64,000 bases of DNA from Sipunculus nudus (Eukaryota > Annelida > Sipuncula > Golfingiida > Sipunculidae), in the NCBI GenBank assembly GCA_026874595.1, contig CM049315.1:20235664-20299663 (forward strand), written 5' to 3'. The position numbers and the translations under genes were made by a program. Shown here in pieces: positions 35,298 to 48,600 of the stretch (positions within the stretch are counted from its first letter, which is position 1; the number at the start of each line of letters is the position of its first letter). The notes under the pieces were generated by a model. That model was not told the origin of the DNA, ran no database searches, and saw nothing but the letters and a program-made list of their open reading frames with translations.

Positions 35298-38200
35298 CCC
35301 TGCGGCGGACCGGAATTTAGAGCACGCATCCGCCCCGCAACACAAACCTTCAGCCCGCAACCGCCCCTACCCGCAGTTGTGAAAACCAACCTGCACCGCC
35401 CCGCACCTATAAAGAATAAATTGACCCGCACCCGCCCCGCACATTAAGCCTTACATTCCTCATTTTTAACATAAAGTCAGCCCGCATTATGATTATTTTT
35501 CATATATTTATAATGAATGACCATCTTTTGCGAGTAGACAGCGTTAACATGCATGTTTGCTGATGGTACGACTTTTCCAGTTTTTCGTTGCTAAGGACGG
35601 AGTTTCACAGAATTAAGATTTTTGTTATTATTATTATTATTATTATTTTAAGAATTACCACTTACCAAAATACATTTATTTACTGCCATATAAGTGGAAA
35701 TGTCAGACACACTAAACAAATATTGCCTTTGTGTCTCCTGTAAATATTGAAAGTAATTATAAGTTCAAAATATTCAGATATTTAGCTAACATAATTTACA
35801 TGATTTAAGTTTAAACATATTATCCATACATATGTGGTTATACGGAAATGTAAAATAAAACTCAAGCATAAAAGTACAATGACAAGGTTTTAATATTGTT
35901 TTCATGGTTCTGTAATTCGGGGTTAACGTGCGCAAAATGTGAATAATGAACATAAATCTTTCCAAGATTTGAGTCCACCTCATGCTTTCTGCTTAAGACA
36001 ATCAATTCTCGAGATATCTTTTCTAGAAATTAATACACGGGAAACTATGATTATTGTTTTGATGAAATCTTAGAATTTTGTATTGAAATTAAAGATACAA
36101 TTCCGAGTTTAAGTAAAATAGATATATGGTAGAGACAGACAAAGCCAAAACAAAGAAATGGTTGATTGATATGGCGTTGTGGTTTATACAAGTCCACTCA
36201 AATGTTACTTGGTCATACAGGCTGCATGAAGCCTTATACATCTAATATTTTACATCATATAAAAAGATCATACTAAATTAGAACTAAAAATTCATCCAAA
36301 CTTATACCATATGCTGTTTTTTTTTAATTATATAAACTGTATGGATACTTTTAGAAACGTTCTTAATATATTTTGATTTAAGGATTTTAATAGATAAAAT
36401 CCGTATCTCATATATTTCAAGACAATGTTTTTGACAATGTATCTACTAATGGTGAAAAACCATTATATATATATACCCGAAATTAATCATAGCTGTGACA
36501 CACTGTTGGACGTAGGCTATACTGGATTTTCTTATTTAGTTCATCAGCTAAAAGTATCGACGGTATTATCTTCGTATATAAAGCAAGAATAAAGTGAGAT
36601 TTTAACGTTGACTTAGTGATCAGGAACTGGTTTACAGGGGTCTAGACAGTCGAGGTGTAAAACGCTCGGCTCTCTCCGCTGGCGACCCGTGTTCGGTCCC
36701 CGGCGTGGCCATGCTAGTTGGTTGTATGGGGCCGGAGGAATTTCTCCGGGTTCACCGGTTTACTCTACGTCTCGACACTAACGAACGCTTAACCTGAGCC
36801 ATGGAGAGTACCTCGATTAGTTATGATAACTATTTGTACAATCAATGTAAAATAAATGTTTCAAGTTTACCTGGAATCGTCAGTGTTATCGTGACAGTGA
36901 GACAGCAGTGAACTTCGAGACAAAACGAGACCAGACAGAAAGAGATGATGGCAGTCCTGTTCGGACTTCAGAAGTTTCATCACTATACCTAAGGAAGGGA
37001 TCGATGTTACTGTGATAACTGATCATTTACCGCTGGTAACCATAAATAACAAACCACCGCTAAGGCACCGCAACGCCTGCGGAATTTCCTACTTCGAGCA
37101 CAAGAATACAACGTGCACAAACATAGCAAAGAACTGACCGTCCCGGATACGCTATCTCGTGCGCCAGTTCACAGTGCTGAATGCAGTGAACACCTTATCA
37201 TTTATACCGATGTGAAACGATTAAGTGAAATCCGCTCTGCGACATAAGGTGATACTATACATTGCAACTCTTGAAAGAAAGCACGGGATGGCCTAGTAAA
37301 AGTGAGATATTCCACAACCAATACTACCTTATTATGGATATTGAGATGAACTGACTATTCAGGATGGAATTGTTCTCAGAGGTGACCCCATCCTGATCTC
37401 GCTAGGACAAGATATCAAACGTAAAGTGCATGTTGGACATTCAGGCATCAACTCATGCCTACGCAGAGCCCGTGAGATAGTGTTCTAGCCGGGAATGTCA
37501 GTGAGACCAGGCAGTTTGTGGAAGCCTGTGTTATACGCGCATCTCTCCCAGACAAGTAACCAAATGAGCCTAGGATCCTCCATGAAATCCCAGATAGACC
37601 TTGGGAGAAACTGGGTACTGATAAATATTCAATATATTATGCCGTAAGTACCTTGTTACTGTGGACTACTTCAGTCGCCTTTTTTGGGGTTGACTACTTG
37701 CCAGACACTGAAGCAGAAACAGTTGTGAAGAAAATGAAACATCAGTTCGTCAGACATGGGATACCGGACAAAGTTATCAGTGACAATGTTCCCCAGTTCA
37801 CGTATGTATTTAAAAATATTCCGCGTGAATGGAGCTTCACACATATGACAAGCAGACATGGCAACAGTGGTGCAACTGAAGCAGCTGTTAAAATCGCAAA
37901 AAAGTCTCATGAGAAAATCTCTTAAAAACCATGAGGATCTAGGTTTGTTAAATTTGAGAAACAGGCCACTAGAATGACTCCAGTCCTGTACAGCGTCTTA
38001 TGAACAGGCGCATCTAAACGTTGTTGCCTGTGACAATGTAATACTGATGCCCCGAAAGACGCAAGTGACCAATGACAAAGTGTTCCCAAACACCCGCCAA
38101 AGTGTAGCACAAAGGTACGAATCTAATCGGACACTAAAGGCCCATTTGCACAGGGCTGCCAACTTTGAGCGACCAAAAAATGACCAGGACGCTTAATGGT

Positions 38201-41200
38201 CGCCTAACCCCAGAAAATCCTGTTTCTGTGGAACTGTTCAGCGATAATTGTGCCTCCCTTGAACCTCCCAAAAAGCAGGATTAGGGCATTTTCATGCCTG
38301 CCTTCCCTCTGCTTTCCCTGTGCCACCGGCGCGACCACTCTGCCCTCATTCTACAACCACGGGAATGCTTGTACCTCCCTTCTGCCTCCTTTGAGCCACC
38401 TTTGAGCAACCTACCTCCTCGGCGACCTTTGTGTGATTGTTTTGAACATGTTCAAAAACTCACGGCGACCAAGGCGTTCATAGTGATGTCTGAAACTCCT
38501 GTGTACGACCTTTGGACGACCTAGGCAACCATTCTGTCTTCCTTGAGCCTCCTAAGGCGACCTGGTATATTGTGTGGCCGCACACGGAGGGCACAAAGGT
38601 CGCTATTCTGTGTAAATGCCCCTTTCGGCCTTAAAATCCGGTGCTAAAGTGCGCATGCAACCGATCGATGGTAAGCAAAAGGACAGGCGTGAAGCCGCAG
38701 TTACCAAGAAGCTTCATAGCAGATCATACGAGGTTGCCACAGACGACGGTAAAACGTATCGTCGAAACAGAAAGTTCCTTCGTACCACACAGTCCCCCAG
38801 ACATTTGCTTGGCTTAACCCCTAGACCACCATCTGTGTCTCCTCAAGGAAATGCTGACGCTCCACTAGCTACAGTCCTGTAACGCAAACGCATTTTTTTT
38901 TGTTTACCTGGAATGGAGTCCGAACGTTTCGGCTAACGCTCCACAAGATAAACCTGTGAGTTCACCAGATGTCAGCTGTGATAATTCGCCAACTACCAGT
39001 GCGCCCTACAAGACCTGACATGATAGAGTGGTTAAAAGTGCAAAGAGAATAGACCTATAAAAGTATTAAGGCATTACAGTAACTTAGGTTCTCCTTTTAT
39101 TGATGCCTAGCAGTTTAAGTGCCGTTATCTTGTAATTCGGGTGATTTTACTTTTTCATACCTCTTCTGCATTCCACTTAAGATACTTACAGTCACAGCAG
39201 TGACGAACTGTGCCACCATGGCCTCACGGCAAGGACATTATTTATTTAATTATAAGAACAGACCAAGAATTGTCATGACATTTATTCTTCTTAAAAGGAA
39301 CCCAGTGCGCCACCTTACGGACATTGGTCCAATATTCTTTAGGGTGATTTTTACTTTGTTTACTGTAGTAACCAGTTATGGCATTGAAACACCCCTTTAC
39401 TCCAACATAAACATTTCAATACAATAACTGTCCGCATAATCTATATGCATGGCATTTTCATGACATTGTGATGACCGCATGGTTTATCTGTGACGTAGTG
39501 TTATCCATGTAAATAGAACAAGGTTACTTCACTGTTGAGAAAACATTTATTTTTTTACAATAGGCATTTCTAATATACCCTTGTTTTTGGCGGTGTATTT
39601 TAATTAAAAATTCTTCATTGGGGTCTACTAGCTTTCATTAATATAAAAGATGGTAAAATAAATATATTGATCGAACCAAACTAAGACATAAAATATAAAC
39701 ATTGATAATCTATAGAAGGCACCTTGATTTATTAAAATGATCACTTCATGTAATTGCTATATACATAATTAATTATAACATATTACTTTCACATTATGTA
39801 CTACTACTAGTCCACTCGACAGCCATGTTGGCCTACCACGGCTGAAGTATAAGCCAGAACAGCTCAGATGAGAGGCTTAAATTACGCCATCTAGTGGGCT
39901 TTGCAAGAAAATCTGAATATTAGGCCAAAAAAAATTAAAGGTATGGTTCTCAGGCACCGCCCGCATCAATTTTAAACCACCGCATCAAAAAATTTTATTT
40001 TGATTTTCAATAAAAACTTTTCAATATTGAGCTGCTGCCGCTCCGAGATTCCTTTCAAGAAGATAAAACCATACAATTTCCTTTGTTTTGTAGTGCTTTT
40101 ACTTATTCAGCAAAAAAAAACTGTTATTTTCATGCTTTTCCCTTATCATTTGACATTTTTATCGAAACATACCAAAAAATTTTAAATAAAAAAAAGCGCC
40201 CGCCCGCATTGATTTCTGAAAAAAAATTGCCTGAGAACCATACCTTTTTTTTATTTTGGCCTTACACGTTATCTTTTGTCACATGTTAATTAACCTTGCT
40301 ATACTCATTATCATAGTGATCGTGTTAGGATGAAAAAAGAAGAAGTGGAAAACCTGTTAAATACCATGTTCCTCATTCAGATTCCAGCGGTGCCCGATTT
40401 TTTAGTGTACGGTCGATAATGTACCGCTAGGGGATGCAATTTAAGACCCCCGGATATGAATAATTCATGACTTACAGTGGGTCTGTCTTCCAGACATGCA
40501 GAGGTACATAATATATATCAGGAATTCTCGTGATTTGGCGAGGAATCATGGAAAAATAGCTGTTGAGAAAGGCAGTGAACATAACAGCATTACTTGTCAA
40601 TGTAATACTGGCCTTGTCCATGAAGGGGAGAAGCTTCGTAAACCTGCTTTGAAAACAGATTATGCAAGAATGCCAAGATTGTTGTGGGTGAAGAAAGCTC
40701 CGTCCAATGCAGCTCTTGTTTGGAATTGAATAGTAAAGTATAAATATCAATGCTTGTTCTTCTTGGATTGCTGTGCGTTGTTGGCTTGGGCTGCCCTGAT
40801 GCAACAACAGGTTCCACTGTCAGCGTCACCACGACACAAGCACAGAAAAAAAAACGCACAACACTCAGCTGACAGTCAACTTACAATTAGACTGCATATG
40901 ACGGTACGACGTCAGGTAGTCTGGATGTCTCTAGGTCCCCTGGCGAAAACTGCTCTCTAGCTTCAGTAGTTCCCCCGGTCTGTTGTTTATGAAAATGCAT
41001 TACATACACTGAATATCATTATTTTAAAACTTCACTACATGAACTTTGGCGATCCTGCATTTAGCACCGAACCTGGTTAGATGGTGACCAGTTATCGCTG
41101 GAAGAAAAGAGAGCCTTTATTGACAAGACAAGAACAAACCAAGAGTTTTATTGACAAGACAAGACCAACTGTTCACTGCAAAAAAGCTACAACTTGTGAA

Positions 41201-42585
41201 ATCAGTTCAGACAGCTCCCTCGCGTACATTGATCATACAGTACAAAACATTGCTTGTAAAACTAAAACTTTGCTTACCCATTACTTTTTTTTTTTGCAAA
41301 GCAAGTCCCGTGATCGTGCCCTCTCCTGCACATGTAGCTAAACAAAGATTTCTTTCATTGTGTGCTCCCCCGTGGTCTGTAGAGTTATACGTTTCAGTGC
41401 AAAGATGACTTCCATAACATAGCTAAGTACGACAGAAAATATGCAGAAATACTGTTCCAAAAGAGACCTGAAACATCCGAAGGCCTAACAAACATCTCTT
41501 TGTAGCCAAAAGTTGGTACAATAAAATATTTTCAGGTTAGGCAATGCTTGTTGCTCAGGTTATTTTCATAAATCACTGTATATTTGAGAGTTTTGATATA
41601 AATTGTTTTTGCTTAACATGTAAAATCACAACATAACAAGGTAAATTTATCAAAATGCTAATGTGTCATTTTTAAAGAAATGTTCTAGCACAAAATCGGC
41701 GACTTTTGCTGAAAATCAAACTTAAATGTTTCATGTGCGGGATCAAAGATTATGCGCGCCGGATCTCCTTACAGCTTACAAGCTATATTCTATTTACATT
41801 ATCTGTTTTTACAGTATGTTGTCTCAAACAACTAAATGAGCCTTATCGTATTCTGACAATTCACTTTCATGAGGACTTAAGTAAAGTTTATTTATTAAAA
41901 CATGTTGTTTTAGTTGCTAAACGACAAACTTGACTCTGTAGACCAAATCATCACTAGATGGCAAGGCAGAGTGATGAAAACTAAACTAGCAAAACCAATC
42001 TGTCATTATATACAAATACTTGACGATCTCTGAAATCATGCACCTGTTTTGCATCACTACAGCAAATGGAAATATTAAGTTTCGTTTACATGTTTACTAT
42101 GTTAGATGACAAACAACCTTTTTCTAAAGAATTCTTTACCAAGGGATAATTCTTTTTCCCAGGGTCGGGGTGTAAGACATCAGGCCTATCCCTTGCCTCC
42201 ACTCTTATCTATATTTGGAATGACCCATTAATAGGCTACCTTATTGTAAAGTAGGCTGGCCCTGAGTGCTGGACACAAAGATATGCCCATTCTTCCGCTG
42301 GTACTTGAAGGATCCAGACTGGCCCACGTACGGTTCACCTTCTTGCCAGCATTTAGTTAAGTCATTTAGACGTGTTCAGGGGCAAAACGTTAAATCGACG
42401 TATGGCGAATATCAGTAACCGCCGCGATTTGTTCTACCCTTTTACCACGTTTAACTGTTAGACTGGCAGTATATCTATATTCAGAACAGAGCTTTCGGCC
42501 ATGTGCTAATTTTTAACTTTAATTTCTGTGTTGTTTTCTTTTACCTGTTAAAAAAAAATTACAGGGGAAAAATTTTTATTCGACC

Positions 42586-42662
<77 letters not shown>

Positions 42663-45600
42663 GATAGAATATATCAATTAATTTCTTGGTTAATTGTGCA
42701 TGAACAGGAAGAGGGTAATCTACAGCCATCGGTACACGGTGAGTAGTGACAGAGAAAGGTCAAGGTCCAAAATAACTAGATGTGTGCAATCGCTAAGTGA
42801 TAATTTCCCCCCCCCCCCCCCCCTTTCCGACGCCCGCAGTTGAGCGAATTTGGGATTCAGCTAGGGACTTCAGACATATGGTCAAGGTCAGAAATAAATA
42901 TCAGTTGCAATTATGTGACCCATAGGACTGATATTGTTTTTTTTAACTCACCCATATTGGGAATCAAGCGCAAACACTGGCAGAAACAATAAAAAAGAAC
43001 ACATTAAATCGATAGTTTTCATCAAAGGGACCTAAGGAAGTCCACCAAAAAAAAAAAAAATTGACCACAATATTAATATAGAAGTAAATCAGATCTTATA
43101 AGCGCCCCTTATTAGGGTAGAAGCTTAATAAGAAAGAAAGGGATAGCAAATATTATAATTTTAATACATTTGCGGACACTATCGGCACATGGCTCTTTAA
43201 ACTGAGTGTATATAACATTGTAATGAATATAAATTAAGTATAATGTTTATTATGTTATCTTTATTAAGAGCAGATGCTGCTTTCAACTATCGATATAAAA
43301 TTACACGAGATGCAAAGGATGGTTTTTGTCACAGATAGGAAGAAAAAATTGTTTGAGAGAGAAAAATGATTAATTCTATATGTATTACGGATACGGTCTA
43401 TTTAATTTAAGGCTCTTCCGATGACTGACACAGTTTAATGGATATTGAATTAATATATGTCCATTTCAGCTTCTTCCCTGGAAAACATATTCCGAAGAAC
43501 ATGTAGAGAATATTCATATTTAAATCACGATATTGGTCCGAGCTGCAATGAGGGCGAAAGTCTCATTATTTTTAACACTGCCTCCATGTGCAGCCCCTAT
43601 AGAAGTGGAGACTGCCCAGCACCTAATAAATACAAATGTCCATGCCATCCACAAGGTGTCAGTGACGTCACAGACGAATTCATAAAAACCTGCTTTGGTC
43701 AGCAAAAATGTAGAATTTCCACAGATTTAATACGGTCCAAGAACAGATGTGCAAAAAATGGTTTTCGACACTTGGTGGAATACATATGTATAGAAACTAC
43801 CCAAATCTTCAATGGCACTGAGACACTTGCGACCCCTGTCGGAGTGATCCCAAGCCCCGGGTATCCACAAAAGACAGGCGACCCTCCTACAACGATCACA
43901 CTCCCGGTGTCGGATGAGGTGCCGGGGTACCTCCATGTTAAACTTATCCTGGAAGATGACGTAAGCATCAGTATTGCCAGCCCAAGTGAGAACCACATGG
44001 AACTATCAGACACAAAGCTGACGATTTACTTCTGTCCAGGGTTTGGGAGTATTCAACAAGCTAAAGGATGGCTTCTACCTGAATCTAGAACGTTGAGGGT
44101 TGCCATCAGTGGCCGAATACGATTCTTGATACAGTATGTTGGTAAGTTTTTTTTCTCTCTTTTACTTTAATTTACCTCCACCAAGTAAACGGTTATGTCT
44201 TCATCCATATTTGCCTATGTCGGTCTGTCGTCCGTGTAGAAGATCTGTACTCAGTAGAGTTTTCGGGAAGAACTATGTTGCTCTTGATGAAAAGAAGAAC
44301 ATATTAAATTACATGTATAAAGGTTATCCATAAGCAAAACAAAACTAACGTTTTGCTGTCAATATGTTCGCCTCCGACTATGTTTGCTTATACTATATCC
44401 CAATGGTTTGTAAAGAATTCCAGAGAAATTTATGGACATTGTTGTCAGGGTGCTGTGCGTATTATAGGTTTATACAACGCATACAGTGAGTGTGACATTT
44501 TTAAGTATTTCATTGGTTTATAAGCATATATCTCTTATATACATACTATTGCTAAATTATCCTGATATTGTACATGCACTTAATAGCGTGATAATTATGG
44601 ATGTGAACATTTCACTTTGCAATTTAAGGTCTGGTATTTGATCTGGTGAGCTTTCCGACATGTTTGATACTAAACTTCTGGAATTAATATTGTAATGTTT
44701 GATTATATACTAACTGAATAAATATATTTCTAATGGTGTCTATTTCTTAATATTTGACAGACATGTAGTTATAGCTAAAAACAGATTTATCATCAATAAA
44801 TTACCTCCTTTATCAAAATGCCCCGGTCTCTCAAGATTCTGACACACTAATGTTGTTTCCCTCTACAGTACAAAATAATCCGGAACTCCGTCTGCTTGGC
44901 CTTGGAAGTGGTCAAGATCAAATCTGTCTCTTTGATGAAGGAAGTCTGCAGCTAATTACCACAAGTTCCGGGAAAAACGATGTAACACACGGCAAAATGA
45001 CAACACCGCGACGTCTCACAGCATACGAAACTAAGTCAATAACAACTTCAGTCCCAAAAATCTACGTTACTTCTGGTGTCATTAGAACAACTTCGTTCTC
45101 TACAGGTAAAGCAAGTGAGACGAGTAAGTCCTCGGTATTTCGGAAACCTACTTCTCCCTTCACTTTTGCCTCGACTTTTCTTCAGGGTAGAGACACTACA
45201 AGAATGACTTCAGAACTGTTGACAACTGAGATCGAAACTACAGAACCAGAAACAAAGACACCTACAGAAGCAATGAGAACGACCAAGAGTCAAACCACCG
45301 AAAAAGAATTGACAACATATAATATGCGCACAAGCCAAGCAGTAAAAGAAAAGACGACCAAGCTTGAAGCAACATCAACAGAACTTAGAACAAGCCGAGG
45401 GACCAAAATCCGGACGACAATAGAAACATCACAGAAAATACCAACCACTCACCCTTTTCGAGGAACAACATTTGTCGACCATGGAACGACTACAGGTAGA
45501 TTAACTACAGCCGATACAATACAGAACATCCAAAATCACTCTCCCAATCACCTCAAAAGACTGGTAGATATTCAAGACACGCTTTTGTCATGTGCTTGCC

Positions 45601-48600
45601 AATGATCGATAAAAATTAAGGCTAAGCTGGAATAGTCGTGTTACCAGGAATTACATTGAGCATTATTCCAATCACACAATCCGTTAACCACCATCAACAC
45701 ATTTTAAAGTACAAATTAGTTTTATTAATAAATTACTCAATAGTTACCCTATAAAGGTTTATGGAATGAGGTCGCGCATTGCGACCATCAAGATAAATTT
45801 GCTGCCAAACTGAGACGACAATTTTATCTGTTCCCGACGTGCAACATTTTCCCAGTGTAATTCTTGATTTGCGCCTACTTTAATTTCCACGTTTGGGCAT
45901 GACAACATGTCTTAATTAAATTGTGTAAAGCGGCTATCCCATTGAACAGATCCTGTTAAATTATGAAATAATTACATCGTACGTTGCTCATGCTAACTCT
46001 TTTCACGCAGTCCTAAATAGATATTAAAGTCAAGTTACATTCAAAAGTAGGAAAAACTTACACATACAATGAGTGTGTTAATATGCAAATAAACAGCATA
46101 AATATGAATTACTGAAGACAAACGCAGTGTCATGATGTACTGTTCCATAGTACTGAAGACATAAATAATCAACAAATTAAACTATTTCGAATAAACGTTC
46201 TGTCTTATTATTATAGGCTATCTGCATAATACATATTGCATAGCATACTAAATGTTCAGTTCTGAATGGTATCTATTCTATTTACAAACGTCTCAGGCCA
46301 GTTCCTCAAGGTATTTCTCCTGTTTGGTTTACCTCCGCTCGGAGTCGTTCTGCTCGCCATATTAGTGATCTCTTGTGTCGTCTGCTATAATCGCCGCAAC
46401 CGCCACCAGCCAGGTAAGAAAAAAATTAATATGTCCTAAAGTCCTTTATGTGTTTGTTATTAAGCATACAGCAAAAAAAAACGTGTCATGTATTTTTTGT
46501 ATCCACGTTTTTTGTATAGGAGTTTGCACACATAGATATGATCTTTTCCATGGACATGCGCATTGAGCGTAATGATCCTCCAGCTATTGTTATGGAGAAT
46601 TTGTTTAAATCAAACATAAGCGGAAGGCTCTGACAGAATTCCCGTCCTGAGAAATAAGGCAGAATTTTTACTTTTTCTTTTAGTTAAGGAGTAAATATCT
46701 CTAAATTTGTCTCAGTATAACCATAGGCGTAGATCCCGGGGGGGGGGGGGGATGGGGGTATATATACCCCCCCCAATATTTGACAAGGGGGGTATGGCCA
46801 ATTGTATTGTACCCCCCAATGTTTTGACTGTGTGTAGGATAAAATGGGGATTTTCAGTTTTTCCACACTTTAATACCCTGCCACAGAAATCATAATTTAA
46901 ATGGGATGTCTTCAGGTTTTGCTATCAGAATGCTTGGATTTTAAACAGTGGAAGAGGAAAACCCACAAATATGCTGAAGAAACATAATTCAATAAGTTAC
47001 CACATTAGTCACCTTTGTCTTAACAGCGCCTTTGCCTGAACTAAATCAATGAACGAAACCAATTATTTTGTAAATCTTTTAACCCTTTGGATGCCGGTGA
47101 TCATTATCATAGACAAATTGTAAACCCATCATCTAATAAGCAAACATAAAAGATAACATGCTTTACAAGATCATAAGTAGAGAAAATCTGCTTACTTATT
47201 GTAGCATATTTCTTTCTAAGGTATGTATTCAACAAATTTTAAAAATGACTCAATGCATACAACTTCACAAAACATCCTCCGTTTGTTAATATTCATCTGC
47301 TTGAACTGGAAGAATGAATTTAACAAACTGAAAAGTTAACATCAATTGCCAATAATTCAAATAGGTTTCCTAATGAGATTTCTTAGATAATATCGAAGTG
47401 ATGTGAAAAATCTTGATACTAGAAATATTTTGCAATGTCTTATGGGTTTACCAAAAATGAGAAATAGCATAATGTTGGTGACACAATTATTTGGATAGCA
47501 TAGGAATTATCTAGTACCAATAGGCTAAGGTATGCATTTCTGTCCTCAGATCTTGTACTTACAACAAGTCACATTTTCACTCTGAAGGGCTGTGTACACT
47601 GACATCAGTTATTTTATGTAAAATTGAAGTTTGATAGGTATATATATGTTGACTTACTTTTAATGAGGAACTATTTGGTCGCGGAAAACTCACGATATAG
47701 CAAAGAACTTTTTCAATTTTGTATCGTTCTGTAAATTTGAAAAAAAAACATCCAGAGTGACACATCCGGGGAGGACAACAGGTTGAGTTTTGTGAAAAAG
47801 AACATCACGACACCAGTGCCACGGTAAGTAAAAGAAAGTTTTCTTTATCTAAGTAAAGTTAAAATTAGGGTTGAAGTTAATAATATCAAATCAAGAAAAA
47901 GATGGAAAATTTGCACTCACTTTTAGCGATGTTAGTGAGAAGGTCAGAAAAAATCGCTTAGCGTCAAGCGACATGCTAGTATAACATGGGCTTCACATGC
48001 GCATTATATCGCATTCCATCAAGTTTCGCAGCGTGCAGGTTTGTGCAGGCATGCAAACGGTAGGGTTAAATTTCTACTAGGGGAAAAATTAGGCTTACCT
48101 CCTAGGCCTAACTAGATATTTAGGTTTGGCCGAAATTATTCTGAACGAGTAGCTGTGGCGACTGCTATCAATCACCATATATAATAGCTCAGGAAAGGGA
48201 TTATTTCAGGGAGTTGGAGGCAGGCCTAACAGGCCTGTTATATGCATGGTAAATATGGACAGATTCTTGGGTCTCAACAAGTCGTGTAGCCCTTAACCTG
48301 AGAGAAAAATCTAATGCATGGGGTATTCATTTCACTTTTATTACACCATAGGAAAGGTTTCATAAGATGTAGGCCTATATGCGAAAGTTATAATCTCTTG
48401 TTCATTGTGTTATAGGTGCTCCTTTTATTGTGTGACACGGGCGTAACTCGTGTAGTTTAATCCGTACTGGTTGAACTCTCGTCATGTGGACCTTGGGTTT
48501 TCACGCCTGGTCGTGGGTCACGTGATGAGCCTGGTGTGTTGAGATACACAGGGATTTCTTTCTAGAGAATTCCTGAAGCGGGTGTTTACTATGATTGGGC

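Larger units (their letters stand above)
34311..43469 (+). other. Receptor intron 1 (9.2 kb)
   Basis: Begins GTAAGT and ends TTTCAG. It holds (TA)n tracts (34488-34546, 35243-35292, 42593-42658), a CCGCACCCGCCCCGCA-rich fragment at 35295-35450, a SINE, Gypsy pol remnants, two MITEs and homopolymer tracts. Such a long first intron depends on the exon 1 assignment. Confidence 0.65.

Noticed and set aside
36640-36715. tRNA-like sequence with A and B boxes
   Set aside because: It does not form a proper acceptor stem and continues into a SINE body, so it is a tRNA-derived SINE head and not a tRNA gene.
40472-40859. 111- and 89-codon minus-strand frames in intron 1
   Set aside because: No domain, no splice support and overlapping frames on both strands.
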